In this document: piece by piece, positions 45,525 through 54,820 of the stretch
How the letters are laid out: each line of letters begins with the position of its first letter
Position numbering within the stretch: the first letter of the stretch is position 1
Origin: an uncultured Pseudodesulfovibrio sp.
Lineage (GTDB): Bacteria; Desulfobacterota; Desulfovibrionia; Desulfovibrionales; Desulfovibrionaceae
DNA: 64,000 bases
Assembly: GCF_963677845.1 (NCBI RefSeq)
Contig: NZ_OY782498.1
Coordinates: 2,673,518 to 2,737,517, forward strand
Direction of reading: 5' to 3'
Translations under genes and position numbers: made by a program
The notes under the pieces: model-generated
Database searches by the model: none
Seen by the model: the letters and a program-made list of their open reading frames with translations, nothing else
Told to the model about the DNA's origin: nothing

Positions 45525-46532
45525 ATGCGAAAAATCATGAGCCTGATGGCGGTCAGTATTGCACTGGTTTGCCTGATGGGTGCTTCAGCTATGGCCGGGA
45601 CCACCCTGACCTATGCGAACTTCCCGCCCGCCCCGACCTTCCCATGCATACAGATGGAGCATTGGAAAACTGAAGTCGAGAAACGGACCAACGGCGACAT
45701 CGCTGTTCAAACTTTCCCCGGCTCCACTTTATTGGGCGCAAAAAACATGCTTCGAGGCGTTCAGACGGGACAGGCCGACATTGGCTGTATTTCTACAGCA
45801 TACTACCCTGGAGTGTTTCCGCTCATCTCCGTGGTCAATCTGCCTGTGGCCTTTACCTCTACAGAGGTCGCCAGCCGGGTCATGTGGGATATGTTCCAAA
45901 AATATCAGCCGAAGGAATTCAAGGACGTCAAGGTCCTGACCATGTTCACCTCGGCCCCGTCCCACGTCATGAGCAAGGTCGCCGTCAAACAGTTATCAGA
46001 CCTCAAAGGGCTTGAACTCCGTGCTTCCGGTTCCATCTTGAAAATTCTGAGCGGCCTGGGGGCACAAGGCGTGGGCATGCCCATGTCCCAGACTCCTGAA
46101 GCTCTGCAAAAAGGTGTCGTTAAAGGACTTGTGTCCTCATACGACGTGCTGAAAGACCTAAACTTTGCCGAACAATGCCGCTATGAAACTGTCACCAACC
46201 TGCCAGTCTATCCCTTCGCCATCATCATGAACAAGGCTCGTTGGGAATCCCTGTCTGCCGAGACCAAGAAGGTCCTCGACGATCTGGGACGTGAACAGGC
46301 TGTGTGGACCGGCAAATACTTGGACGACTACACCAGTCAGGCTCTTGCCTGGGCCAAAGAAAAGTATCAGGTAGAGGTCTTTAAACTGACTGACGCCGAA
46401 TACGCAGAAATCAAGAAACAGGGTGAACCGCTCATCGCGGCCTGGAAGGCCGATGCGGCCAAGGCCGGACTTGATGCGGAAGCTATCCTCGCTGAAATGC
46501 TCGCCCTCAAGGCGAAATACGAAGCACAATAA
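45525..46532 (+). CDS. dctP: TRAP transporter substrate-binding protein
   Basis: 335 residues, with GAGGAGAGAGAG directly before the ATG. Signal peptide to AMA (about 24). DctP family features: TYANFPPAPTF, WKTEVEKRTNGDIAVQTFPGSTLLG, VQTGQADIGCIS, LSDLKGLELRASGS (ligand Arg), and GMPMSQTPEALQKGVVKGL. It captures an organic acid or related anion in the periplasm. A terminator hairpin after its stop favours excess over the DctQ/DctM permease. Confidence 0.93.
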   Translation: MRKIMSLMAVSIALVCLMGASAMAGTTLTYANFPPAPTFPCIQMEHWKTEVEKRTNGDIAVQTFPGSTLLGAKNMLRGVQTGQADIGCISTAYYPGVFPLISVVNLPVAFTSTEVASRVMWDMFQKYQPKEFKDVKVLTMFTSAPSHVMSKVAVKQLSDLKGLELRASGSILKILSGLGAQGVGMPMSQTPEALQKGVVKGLVSSYDVLKDLNFAEQCRYETVTNLPVYPFAIIMNKARWESLSAETKKVLDDLGREQAVWTGKYLDDYTSQALAWAKEKYQVEVFKLTDAEYAEIKKQGEPLIAAWKADAAKAGLDAEAILAEMLALKAKYEAQ

Positions 46533-46544
46533 AACGGTAATCAA

Positions 46545-46578
46545 GCGCCTCCGTACTCATTGCGGGGGCGCTTTTTTT
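46545..46578 (+). terminator. Intra-operon terminator between dctP and dctQ
   Basis: GCGCCTCCG (46545-46553) pairs with CGGGGGCGC (46563-46571) with one G-U, then seven T. Ten bases before the dctQ start, in the same arrangement as the glnH-glnP hairpin. Confidence 0.82.
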
Positions 46579-46587
46579 GAGAGCACC

Positions 46588-47076
46588 ATGATCGATACTC
46601 TGGATTCCATCAGCGGCTTCATTGCCAAAATACTTACAGCTCTGGCCGGAATATTTCTTGTGGCCATGATGCTTCTGGCCTGTGCCAACATGATATTGCG
46701 CGCAGTTTGGGCACCATTGCAGGGCACCTTCGAACTCATGGGGTTCATGGGTGCTGTCGTGGCCGCTTTTTCACTGGCCTTTGCCCAACGCAAAAAAGCC
46801 CACATAGCTGTGGGGATCCTGCTCGCACGGTTCCCGGCAATAATCCGAAGACTGACAGACGCAGCGACCAGCGCATGTTCCTGCGCCTTTTTCACTCTGG
46901 CCGGAATCGAAACATGGAAATGGGCCGCTTTTCTCGTGCAAACCAACGAAGTCTCGGAGACGCTTCAAATCGTTTACCATCCATTCGTTTTCGCGGCCTC
47001 GGCAGGTTGTCTCGCCCTTGCATTCGTTCTGGCCGTTGACACACTCAAAACCCTGACCGCAGAGAAGGTGGCGTAA
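46588..47076 (+). CDS. dctQ: TRAP transporter small permease
   Basis: 162 residues from the ATG at 46588, just after the terminator; longer frames begin inside dctP and are not credible. Four hydrophobic segments are visible (about 10-35, 42-65, 85-110 and 128-152), with the DctQ-type ANMILRAVWAPLQGTFELMGF and KKAHIAVGILLARFP. It partners DctM in the inner membrane. Its last base overlaps the dctM start. Confidence 0.92.
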   Translation: MIDTLDSISGFIAKILTALAGIFLVAMMLLACANMILRAVWAPLQGTFELMGFMGAVVAAFSLAFAQRKKAHIAVGILLARFPAIIRRLTDAATSACSCAFFTLAGIETWKWAAFLVQTNEVSETLQIVYHPFVFAASAGCLALAFVLAVDTLKTLTAEKVA

Positions 47077-48380
47077 TGGATCCGATCACAGCCGGAATCC
47101 TCGGCACCCTCATACTGCTCGCCTCTATCTTTTTTCTCCGTATTCCGGTGGGATTTGCCATGGGCATCATCGGATTCGGCGGATTCGCCTATGTCCTGAA
47201 CTGGAACGCGGCCACCGGCATGCTCGGCACCGAACTCTGGAACGTCTTCTCCAAATATGGCCTGACCGTTATTCCGCTCTTCATCCTCATGGGACAAATC
47301 TGTTTCTATTCCGGGGTCAACGAACGTTTATACAAATCCGCTTACGCCTGGATGGGTGAAATCCGTGGCGGTATCGCCATGACCACTGTTCTGGCCTGTG
47401 CCGGATTTGCGGCCATCTGCGGATCCAACTCGGCCACCGCCGCCACCATGTCCACCGTGGCACTGCCCGAGATGAAGAAATTCAAATATAGCCCAATCCT
47501 CTCCACCGGCGTGGTTGCTGCCGGCGCGACACTCGGCGTAGTAATCCCGCCATCCGTCGTCCTGATTATCATCGGATTACAAACCAGCCAGTCCATTGCA
47601 CAGCTCTTTGTCGGCGGTATGGTTCCCGGCGTACTGTTGACCGTGCTCTTCCTCTCCACCATCTGGTATCTCTGCAAAAAGAACCCGGACTGGGGTCCGG
47701 CCGGACCGAAGACCACATTCGCGGAAAAACTCCGCTCCCTGCCCGGTTCCATTGAAATGGTCATACTCTTTTTCCTGGTCATGGGCGGTTTGTTTCTTGG
47801 GTTCTTCACGCCCACCGAGGCCGGTGCAGCCGGTGCGGGACTCGCACTGCTCATTGCTGTTCTTTCCGGAAAAATGAGCTGGAAAAAATTCCACTTGGCC
47901 GTAAACGACTCGCTCAAGATTTCCTGTATGATCATGGTCATCATGCTCGGCGCGGTCATCTTTGGCCGATTTCTAGCTATCACGCGCCTGCCCTTCGAGG
48001 CCGCAGGCTGGGTAGCTGGATTGCCTATCCCGCCCCTCGTCATTATTGGGGTTATCTGTTTGATCTACGTCATTGGCGGCATGGTCATGGACGCACTCGC
48101 CTTGCTTCTCGTAACCATCCCGATCTTCTTCCCTGTGGTTACGGCCATGGGTTACGACCCGCTCTGGTTCGGTGTTCTTATCACCGTTGTCACGACACTT
48201 GGAGCCATCACCCCGCCCGTCGGTGTCAACACTTTCATTGTGGCGTCCATGGCAAAAGACGTACCCATGACCGACGTATTCAAAGGCGTATCCTATTTCG
48301 TTGCCGCTTATGTGTTATGTGTGGCGATTCTGATGCTCTTCCCCGGCCTCGTCACATTCTTGCCGAGACTGATGCAGTAA
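47076..48380 (+). CDS. dctM: TRAP transporter large permease
   Basis: 434 residues, usual for DctM. Multiple membrane helices with family blocks IPVGFAMGIIGF, SNSATAATMSTVALPEMKKF, GATLGVVIPPSVVLIIIG and GAITPPVGVNTFIVASMAKD. It is the Na+- or H+-coupled channel of the dctPQM importer. A large GC-rich hairpin follows at 48399-48457. Confidence 0.95.
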   Translation: MDPITAGILGTLILLASIFFLRIPVGFAMGIIGFGGFAYVLNWNAATGMLGTELWNVFSKYGLTVIPLFILMGQICFYSGVNERLYKSAYAWMGEIRGGIAMTTVLACAGFAAICGSNSATAATMSTVALPEMKKFKYSPILSTGVVAAGATLGVVIPPSVVLIIIGLQTSQSIAQLFVGGMVPGVLLTVLFLSTIWYLCKKNPDWGPAGPKTTFAEKLRSLPGSIEMVILFFLVMGGLFLGFFTPTEAGAAGAGLALLIAVLSGKMSWKKFHLAVNDSLKISCMIMVIMLGAVIFGRFLAITRLPFEAAGWVAGLPIPPLVIIGVICLIYVIGGMVMDALALLLVTIPIFFPVVTAMGYDPLWFGVLITVVTTLGAITPPVGVNTFIVASMAKDVPMTDVFKGVSYFVAAYVLCVAILMLFPGLVTFLPRLMQ

Positions 48381-48398
48381 GAACGATGCCTCCGGCGG

Positions 48399-48457
48399 CT
48401 GGGGGAAGGGAAGAGGGCAACCCTTTGGAAAGGGCTTTCCCTCTCCCCTTCCCCCAG
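48399..48457. repeat. Large GC-rich stem-loop after dctM
   Basis: Outer arm CTGGGGGAAGGGAAGAGGG pairs almost fully with the stretch ending CCCCTTCCCCCAG, and an inner CCCTTT/AAAGGG extends the fold. There is no T run, so it is not a typical intrinsic terminator; it may protect the 3' end or be a repeat. Confidence 0.65.
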
Positions 48458-48616
48458 ACCTCCATCCCATCTTCCTTCCTAAACTTTTTGTTGTGCCTTC
48501 GGTGAAAGCAAATGGCTGCATAGGGTGTGTTGTTTATCACTCATTTTGTGGTTCAGGTCAGCCTGTTAATCGCTCCGTGCTTGCCAATGGGGTAAGTCAA
48601 CCGGTATGGTCGTTAG

Positions 48617-51004
48617 ATGGCTGCATCTTCTTGGAAAAAAATAGCGAAATGGTCGCTCATCATCACGCCGTGGTTTCTTGCGGTTGTACTGGCAGCGGGA
48701 TGGGTATTGACTGTTTGGACTCCAAAATATCTGGAAGGAGTCGTCCCTCGGTTGGCCCTCGACATGGGTGTGGAACTGACTGAATTTCGGATCAACCACG
48801 CAGGTCTTTTCTCAGCAGACATCGGCCCGATACAGATTGGTAAAAAAGCTGATGCGCTCAAGCTCTCCAATGTTCATGTAACCTACACACCGGCTTCACT
48901 TAAATTAAAGCGCATAAACACTGTGGTTCTTGATGGCGTCAGTTTGGCCTGTTCGTATGAAGATGGGAAATTGACTTTACCATTACTCGACCTTCTGCCG
49001 AAATCTAAAAACAATGACGAAGCAGGCAATGCCGTTCCAGACATGCCATTTGATGAACTCGTCATCCAAAATTCCATTTTACATTGCACTATTGACGGCA
49101 AACCGATTTCCATTCCTTTTGACGCAGCCATCACACCGGACAAAATTATCCAGTTCAACATTCGACTTCGTCCACGCGATCAAATGATGGTCGTTAGCGG
49201 CAAACTTGGTCCCACGCTTGACGACCTGTCCTTTGCCGTAAACACCGACACATTTCGACTAGGACCGTTCAACGATTTTCTGCCAGTCCCCATCAACGGA
49301 GAAATGACCCTCGACATGAATGGTGCCATCAATCTGTCGCAGCCCGAAGCCATGACTGGCGAGTTCAAATTGTCCATAGGGAAAAGTGACCTTTCCAGTC
49401 TGGGTGTTCAATTAGTCAAGGATGCTGTCATCTCGGTGAAAGGGAAACTGGAAGAACAGGAAGTATTCTTTTCCATGCCTCCAGTCTCTGTCGTTACTCC
49501 CTTCCCAATTACAGCGGAAATCCGATCAGGCAGGATTGCCAAAGAATCTCTTTTCGCCCAATTCTCGCTGGCCGGGGCCGGGGTGGAAATGGGTGGGCGA
49601 CTTGAGGCTGACAAAATCGCTGATGACACAAACGGACTCTGGGACGTCGCATTTACGGCGGCCAATCCGAACAATCTGGTCGTCAACACCAGTGGTCGGG
49701 TTATCAATCTCGCCGGATTCATTTTCTCCATGCAGGGCACAGCAGGACCAAAGTCCGCAAATATGACACTCAATTGTGCAACAAACGGTGCTGGCCTTGG
49801 TGGTACGACTGTTCGTTCGGGCCGGATGCGGCTGACACTCCCGCTTGCATGGCCTGCCCCCAAACAGCATACGTCCGGCAAAATGAGCCTGTCCAATGTC
49901 CGCATGGATGATCGCACTCTGGGAAATATTTCAGCACGAATCCGGCAACAGGGAACCGATGTCGCTTACAACGGGACACTCTTTACAAAATTACTGCCTG
50001 ACCTGCGTATTCCTTTTTCCGGGGCAGCGTCGATGATCAGCAACCGTGCTTCGCTGAATTTCGGTATCAAGAAATACACGTTGCCCAACGGATTTTCTCC
50101 AGAGACACTGGCACCGGCACTAAAGGACATCATTCTGGCGGGAGTGCTGGATGTGGATGGCGCAATTACAATGAACAAAGACGGCCTGCACAGTCGACTG
50201 GGAGCCTTCTTTACCAACGGGCAAATGACCATGTCCGAAGGGGCAACTTCGATTTCCGGCATTCGTCTTTCCTTTGCCTCACCGGACCTGCTTTCCATGC
50301 GCAGTGCGCCTGCCCAAACACTTTCCTTTGACGAGATTAAAGCCGGTGGCATTGTTATCCGCAACGGTGAAATCGCGTACCAGCTTGAACCCAAAGGCGT
50401 TGTTCTTGTGGAACAGGCCGGATTTGACTGGGCTGGGGGCCATGTTTCCAGTCGTGCATTCCGGGTCGTTCCGGGGTCCGAAGAATACGCGGTCACCATG
50501 TTCTGCTCCGAACTCAGGCTTTCGGAAATTCTGTCTCAACTCGGACTGGCCGAAGCACAAGGCGAAGCAGCCATGTCCGGCGAGTTGCCCATCACATGGA
50601 AAAGCGGGAAAATTTCGTTCAACAGCGGATTTTTGCACTCCACACCAGGGCAAGGTGGGGTTATCAGAGTGCAAGCCATGGAAGATTTGGTGGCCGCCAT
50701 CCCTGAGGGCACCCCCCAACGCGGCCAGATCGAACTGGCACAGGCTGCCGTGCGTGATTTCGAGTACAAATGGGTGCGCATCAAAGCCGACACCGTGGGC
50801 GAAGACCTATTGGTACGCCTCTCTGTAGACGGCAAGCCTGCTGGGACTCTACCCTTCGTATACAAACGCGAATTCGGCGGGTTTATGCGCGTCACAGGCG
50901 ATGTCAAAGGATCAAATTTTCAAGGGCTGCGCCTCGATGTAAATTTCAGCGTACCCTTGGACCGCATTTTGCTTTATAAAGACATAGTGAACATGATCGA
51001 ATAG
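48617..51004 (+). CDS. ydbH: YdbH-family AsmA-like intermembrane phospholipid transport protein
   Basis: 795 residues. One N-terminal membrane anchor (about 13-33: LIITPWFLAVVLAAGWVL) then a long beta-rich periplasmic part, as in the AsmA-like bridge proteins. The C terminus holds the YdbH signature region (STPGQGGVIRVQAMEDLVAAIP, LVRLSVDGKPAGTLPFVYK and NFSVPLDRILLYKDIV). Assignment is strengthened by the next two genes, ynbE and ydbL, in the same order as in E. coli. There YdbH is reported to form a lipid-conducting bridge with outer-membrane YnbE. No close neighbour in the window is functionally linked otherwise. Confidence 0.9.
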   Translation: MAASSWKKIAKWSLIITPWFLAVVLAAGWVLTVWTPKYLEGVVPRLALDMGVELTEFRINHAGLFSADIGPIQIGKKADALKLSNVHVTYTPASLKLKRINTVVLDGVSLACSYEDGKLTLPLLDLLPKSKNNDEAGNAVPDMPFDELVIQNSILHCTIDGKPISIPFDAAITPDKIIQFNIRLRPRDQMMVVSGKLGPTLDDLSFAVNTDTFRLGPFNDFLPVPINGEMTLDMNGAINLSQPEAMTGEFKLSIGKSDLSSLGVQLVKDAVISVKGKLEEQEVFFSMPPVSVVTPFPITAEIRSGRIAKESLFAQFSLAGAGVEMGGRLEADKIADDTNGLWDVAFTAANPNNLVVNTSGRVINLAGFIFSMQGTAGPKSANMTLNCATNGAGLGGTTVRSGRMRLTLPLAWPAPKQHTSGKMSLSNVRMDDRTLGNISARIRQQGTDVAYNGTLFTKLLPDLRIPFSGAASMISNRASLNFGIKKYTLPNGFSPETLAPALKDIILAGVLDVDGAITMNKDGLHSRLGAFFTNGQMTMSEGATSISGIRLSFASPDLLSMRSAPAQTLSFDEIKAGGIVIRNGEIAYQLEPKGVVLVEQAGFDWAGGHVSSRAFRVVPGSEEYAVTMFCSELRLSEILSQLGLAEAQGEAAMSGELPITWKSGKISFNSGFLHSTPGQGGVIRVQAMEDLVAAIPEGTPQRGQIELAQAAVRDFEYKWVRIKADTVGEDLLVRLSVDGKPAGTLPFVYKREFGGFMRVTGDVKGSNFQGLRLDVNFSVPLDRILLYKDIVNMIE

Positions 51005-51016
51005 GGAGACAAAGCA

Positions 51017-51232
51017 ATGAAAATGACATTAATCACACTGGCGGCATGTGGATTACTCCTGACCGCATGGGGATGCTCCACAAGCCATAAGGTCGAAGTG
51101 GCCCCCGTAGAAGTCAAACCCATCCACATCACCATTGACGTCAACGTCAAGGTAGACAAGGAACTGGATGATTTCTTCTCTGACATCGACGATGCACCAG
51201 TAGCAGCACCGGAGGCACCCAATGCGCAATAA
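51017..51232 (+). CDS. ynbE: YnbE-family lipoprotein
   Basis: 71 residues. Signal with lipobox TAWGC (Cys20), then a short basic-acidic region with the conserved PIHITIDVNVKVDKELDDFF. In E. coli YnbE multimerises and extends the YdbH beta-groove to the outer membrane. AGGGAGAC precedes the ATG; 12 bases after ydbH, 11 bases overlap with ydbL. Confidence 0.92.
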   Translation: MKMTLITLAACGLLLTAWGCSTSHKVEVAPVEVKPIHITIDVNVKVDKELDDFFSDIDDAPVAAPEAPNAQ

Positions 51233-51584
51233 AACACAACTCATCATTGTCATGGCCCTCATCGCCTGCCTCGCAGGTGGCTCGGCTCTTGCCGGAGGAA
51301 TCAAGGACCGTATCAAAGCCCGCAGACCTGCTGTAATGGCCCTGCTGGGTGACGGAACCGTGGGCGAAAACAATCAGGGTTTCCTTGAATTCAAGGGAGC
51401 AAAAAAACAAGCTGACGTGGTTGCCGCCGAAAACAAAGACCGGTCCACAGTCTATCAGGCCATTGCCAAAAAAGCAGGCACGACTCCTCAGTTGGTCGGC
51501 CAACGACGCGCTGCCAAGATTGCTCAGTCTGCCCGCCCCGGCACATGGCTTCAAAACCCAAGCGGAAGTTGGTATAAAAAATAA
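51222..51584 (+). CDS. ydbL: YdbL-family periplasmic protein (DUF1318)
   Basis: 120 residues. Signal peptide to SALA (about 25), then the DUF1318 blocks IKDRIKARRPAVMALLGDGTVGENNQGFLEF, NKDRSTVYQAIAKKAGTT and ARPGTWLQNPSGSWYKK. In E. coli YdbL modulates YdbH-YnbE. Its GGAGG site and start lie inside ynbE. A strong terminator follows at 51605-51645. Confidence 0.93.
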   Translation: MRNKTQLIIVMALIACLAGGSALAGGIKDRIKARRPAVMALLGDGTVGENNQGFLEFKGAKKQADVVAAENKDRSTVYQAIAKKAGTTPQLVGQRRAAKIAQSARPGTWLQNPSGSWYKK

Positions 51585-51604
51585 CCCCTCACCTTAATCA
51601 ATTC

Positions 51605-51645
51605 GGCGGCGTTATGACATCTCGACATAACGCCGCCTTCTCTTT
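51605..51645 (+). terminator. Terminator of ydbH-ynbE-ydbL
   Basis: Perfect 12-bp arms GGCGGCGTTATG (51605-51616) and CATAACGCCGCC (51626-51637), then TTCTCTTT. Confidence 0.88.
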
Positions 51646-51656
51646 ACTCTCATCAC

Positions 51657-52559
51657 ATGCCTAAAGCACAATTCATTACCGTTTCCGATGCCGAGTCAGG
51701 CCAAAAGCTGCTCCAACTCCTTGAACGACGACTGACTGGAGATGTTCCGCGTTCAGCGATTCAAAAATGGATACGCAAAGGACAGGTGCGCGTGGACAAA
51801 GGGCGCAAAAAACCCTTTGACCGTATCACTGCCGGGCAGATCGTCCGAATCCCGCCGTACACTCCCGGCGAATCCAAAGCCACTGTCTCAGCCGGCAACC
51901 TTGTTACGGCCTACGAAGACGACGATTACATGGCCATTGCCAAACCAGCAGGACTGGCGGCTCACGGCGGAGACAAGATCACCGACTCGGTCACAGCTCG
52001 ACTCCGCTCCATCCATTCGGACGCAGAGTTCATGCCGACACTGGCGCATCGGCTGGACCGAGACACTTCCGGCCTTTTGCTCGCAGCGAAGAGCTATGAG
52101 GCTCTGCGCACACTCAATGACCTGTTTGCATCAGGCGATGTCGGCAAACTCTACCTTGCATGGGTGGAAGGCGAATGGAGGGAACGAGAGACAATACTCC
52201 TTGAAGACCGTATGGGAAAAAAAGGAGTGCCGGGGCAGGAAAAAGTCCGCACAGGCAAAGGTAAAACCGCCCTCGCCAAAGTGACAGGTCTGGTTTCCGG
52301 ACGTCGGCAAAGCCTCGTGGCGGTACGATTAATCACTGGACGCACCCATCAAATTCGGGTGCAGTTGGCATCACGTAAACACCCTGTCTGCGGGGATCAT
52401 AAATACGGAAAATCCAAAGACCGTACAGCCATGCGTCTGCATTGTTATGCCATGCAAATAATGGAAAAAACCATCACTCTCGCTCCGCTCTGGTCTGGCA
52501 AGTGGGAAGTTCCAACCGATGCGTTGCGGGAAGCCTTATCGCTTTTATACGACGACTAG
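51657..52559 (+). CDS. RluA-family RNA pseudouridine synthase (RluC-like)
   Basis: 300 residues. N-terminal S4 domain (about 15-75: LLQLLERRLTGDVPRSAIQKWIRKGQVRV), then the synthase core with the catalytic aspartate in HRLDRDTSGLLLAAK, followed by KLYLAWVEG and TGRTHQIRVQLAS, and HPVCGDHKYG. It isomerises uridines in rRNA. The S4 domain and length fit RluC or RluD; the target site is not certain. Confidence 0.93.
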   Translation: MPKAQFITVSDAESGQKLLQLLERRLTGDVPRSAIQKWIRKGQVRVDKGRKKPFDRITAGQIVRIPPYTPGESKATVSAGNLVTAYEDDDYMAIAKPAGLAAHGGDKITDSVTARLRSIHSDAEFMPTLAHRLDRDTSGLLLAAKSYEALRTLNDLFASGDVGKLYLAWVEGEWRERETILLEDRMGKKGVPGQEKVRTGKGKTALAKVTGLVSGRRQSLVAVRLITGRTHQIRVQLASRKHPVCGDHKYGKSKDRTAMRLHCYAMQIMEKTITLAPLWSGKWEVPTDALREALSLLYDD

Positions 52560-52568
52560 CCGTCAGAT

Positions 52569-53120
52569 CTACTTGATTACCATGTGGATATTTTCATCCG
52601 CACTTTTGTCAAAGTCTGCCAGCATATCGAACCGGTCTACCATGACTTCATCGAGTGTTGTCCAATCGGAACACATCGACTCATCCGTGGTGGGTGTCTG
52701 CAACTTGACTGCTGACACCACATCCATGTCCAACGTTGTGACATAGGTCCGAACCAGCTTACAGTAATGGCTCTGAAAGATGGTTTTGGGAGGATAACTC
52801 TTGATGCTGTTAGCAGGAGCATCAAGGGTGAAACCGATCAGGTCCTCGAACTCGACGCGGGGCATTTTTGAAACAAGAATGGCTGATTTATCTTTTGCCC
52901 GAAACAAATAGCCTCGAAAATCCGTCCCCTTGAACGAGCGCTTCACAAAAGAATCATATGTATATTCACTGCCTATTTCCACGATCACGGACTGACCGGT
53001 TTCAGCAACCGTAAAGATCACGCGGTTGTCATTCCGTGCTTCAACCACCGGACTCTTGGTCGCACAACCGACAACAAGAATCAGGAAAAGAAGGGGGAAT
53101 ACTATCTTGAAACATTTCAT
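52569..53120 (-). CDS. Lipoprotein of unknown function
   Basis: 183 residues. Signal with lipobox LVVGC (Cys19); the mature part has RVIFTVAETGQSVIVEIGSEYTY and two further cysteines (HYCKL and SMCSDW). I do not recognise the family. It is followed upstream on the minus strand by a glycine-zipper lipoprotein 10 bases away, so they form one transcript. Confidence 0.72.
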   Translation of the reverse strand: MKCFKIVFPLLFLILVVGCATKSPVVEARNDNRVIFTVAETGQSVIVEIGSEYTYDSFVKRSFKGTDFRGYLFRAKDKSAILVSKMPRVEFEDLIGFTLDAPANSIKSYPPKTIFQSHYCKLVRTYVTTLDMDVVSAVKLQTPTTDESMCSDWTTLDEVMVDRFDMLADFDKSADENIHMVIK

Positions 53121-53130
53121 GGTCGTCTCC

Positions 53131-53559
53131 TTATTTCCAGCCGATCACTTCGTACCCTTTCTCTCTCAGGCACTTGTCGACAAAATTCTTGTGAATGGAA
53201 GCCGGGTCGCCAGATTTGGCGGCCTCATACACAGTGGAACCGGCGGCAGCGGCTCCGGCTGAAGCACCAGCCGTTCGCAACACGTCGTTCCCCATGATCG
53301 CACCAAAAACAGCTCCGGCCGCGGCGGCGACACCCGCTGAAGTCGCAACATTCTTCGCGGATTCACCAGAATCCCGAGCCGTTGCGCCTGCGGCCTCGGC
53401 CTTCATGATACAATCATCAATATCAGCCTGCGCTACCTGCATTCCCACGGAGTCCAAATGATCATTGGGGTACAGTACAGGTCGTTTTGGCCCACAGCCC
53501 GCAGCAAAGAGCAACAGGGAAGCCATTCCCAGCAACAACAAAAATCGCACTTGTCTCAT
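53131..53559 (-). CDS. Glycine-zipper lipoprotein
   Basis: 142 residues from the ATG at 53559 (GGAGGT upstream). Lipobox FAAGC (Cys22). The middle has repeated small residues, SAGVAAAAGAVFGAIMGN and TAGASAGAAAAGSTVYEAA, a glycine-zipper of the kind found in membrane-associated envelope lipoproteins. DCIMKAE before and DKCLREKGYEVIGWK after complete a typical small outer-membrane lipoprotein. Function unknown. Confidence 0.78.
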   Translation of the reverse strand: MRQVRFLLLLGMASLLLFAAGCGPKRPVLYPNDHLDSVGMQVAQADIDDCIMKAEAAGATARDSGESAKNVATSAGVAAAAGAVFGAIMGNDVLRTAGASAGAAAAGSTVYEAAKSGDPASIHKNFVDKCLREKGYEVIGWK

Positions 53560-53728
53560 CTCGCAACCTCCAAAAATAATCAATGAGATCATACTGTATA
53601 CATCGCTCGGGTCAATGGCTAAAGTGCTATTGTACGACCAAAGGTTGCACAACCTTGCAGGCTCATATGAAAATCGGTATATAGACAAAGTCTAGAAACC
53701 AAGAGTCACTCTGAGTAAGGAGTTTTCC

Positions 53729-54286
53729 ATGCACCGTTTTCTCCCCATATTTCTGCTGCTCGCTACGCTAGCGTTCGGCGCAATGGCTTCCGGCTGTGCC
53801 GTTTATGACGTGGCAGTAGAAGAGCGTAACGCAGGCGACTGGGCCGACGACAAAACAATTTCCTTTGTCATTGAAAAGGACTTTCTGGCCGATGACCAAG
53901 TCAAATATCTCGACTTTGACGCATACAGCTACGAAGGTCACGTCTACATTATCGGTGAATACGAAAATCGGGCTCAGGTCGATCAAGCCGTCAAAATTGC
54001 CAAGGCCGTCAAAGGTGTCCGTACTGTCACAACGTACGTTCTGCCCAAACGAGCTCATGACTACTGCGGCACAACAGACAGTCTGGATATATATGCCAAA
54101 CTCAAAGAGAAGCTGATCAGCGACAAGAACATCTGGTCCACCAACATCGAATTTGAAGTGGTTCAGTGCAATGTCGTCATGGTCGGCCTACTCGGCAGCA
54201 GTAACGAAATCTCGAGAGCCATCAGCCATGCGAAGAGCGTTCCCGGCGTTCGCAACGTCAAATCGTTCCTCAAGGTCAAGAGGTAG
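53729..54286 (+). CDS. BON-domain lipoprotein
   Basis: 185 residues. Lipobox MASGC (Cys23). Two BON domains (about 40-110 and 115-185): DAYSYEGHVYIIGEYENRAQVDQAV, VKGVRTVTTYV, and then NIEFEVVQCNVVMVGLLGSSNEISRAI, VPGVRNVKSFLKV. It resembles DolP/OsmY, which act at the outer membrane and periplasm and bind anionic phospholipid. The NlpC lipoprotein gene follows 6 bases later. Confidence 0.87.
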   Translation: MHRFLPIFLLLATLAFGAMASGCAVYDVAVEERNAGDWADDKTISFVIEKDFLADDQVKYLDFDAYSYEGHVYIIGEYENRAQVDQAVKIAKAVKGVRTVTTYVLPKRAHDYCGTTDSLDIYAKLKEKLISDKNIWSTNIEFEVVQCNVVMVGLLGSSNEISRAISHAKSVPGVRNVKSFLKVKR

Positions 54287-54292
54287 ACAATC

Positions 54293-54820
54293 ATGGGCGA
54301 CGCGATGAAAACACACTCCATGGCTCGCCCTTTTCTTCTATTCTCGGCACTCTGCATTCTTGCCGTGACCATGCTCTCTGGGTGCGGGACAAAATCTCCT
54401 ACGCCCATATCACCCGATTCAGTCGTCCACAGTCAACCAGCCTCGCCAAAGGCTGCCTCGATCATTCGCACGGCGCGAGTATTGGTGGGGTATCCATACA
54501 AATGGGGTGGACACATGCCAGAAACAGGATTCGACTGTTCAGGACTTATCTGGTTCGTGTACCGACAAAACGGCATCAACCTGCCCCGCGTATCGTGGCA
54601 GCAGTTCGGCACGGGAGCATCGGTCAAACGAAGTGACATCCGTCCCGGTGATCTCGTTTTCTATGATGTGAAAAAAACAGGGAAGTCCCTGCATGTCGGC
54701 ATTGTTACGGACCGCGCCACCTTTGTGCATGCTCCCAGCTCCGGTAAACAGGTTATGGAATCAAGTCTGAACTCACCATACTGGGCACAGCACTATTTGG
54801 GAGCACGCCGCGTTCTCTAA
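54293..54820 (+). CDS. NlpC/P60 cell-wall hydrolase lipoprotein
   Basis: 175 residues; a start at 54305 is possible. Lipobox LSGC. NlpC/P60 domain (about 60-175): LVGYPYKWGGHMPETGFDCSGL with nucleophile Cys, RVSWQQFGTG, DLVFYDVKK, LHVGIVTD with the catalytic His, and FVHAPSSG. It cleaves a peptide bond in peptidoglycan stem peptides. Its stop overlaps the convergent DUF697 gene by four bases. Confidence 0.92.
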   Translation: MGDAMKTHSMARPFLLFSALCILAVTMLSGCGTKSPTPISPDSVVHSQPASPKAASIIRTARVLVGYPYKWGGHMPETGFDCSGLIWFVYRQNGINLPRVSWQQFGTGASVKRSDIRPGDLVFYDVKKTGKSLHVGIVTDRATFVHAPSSGKQVMESSLNSPYWAQHYLGARRVL

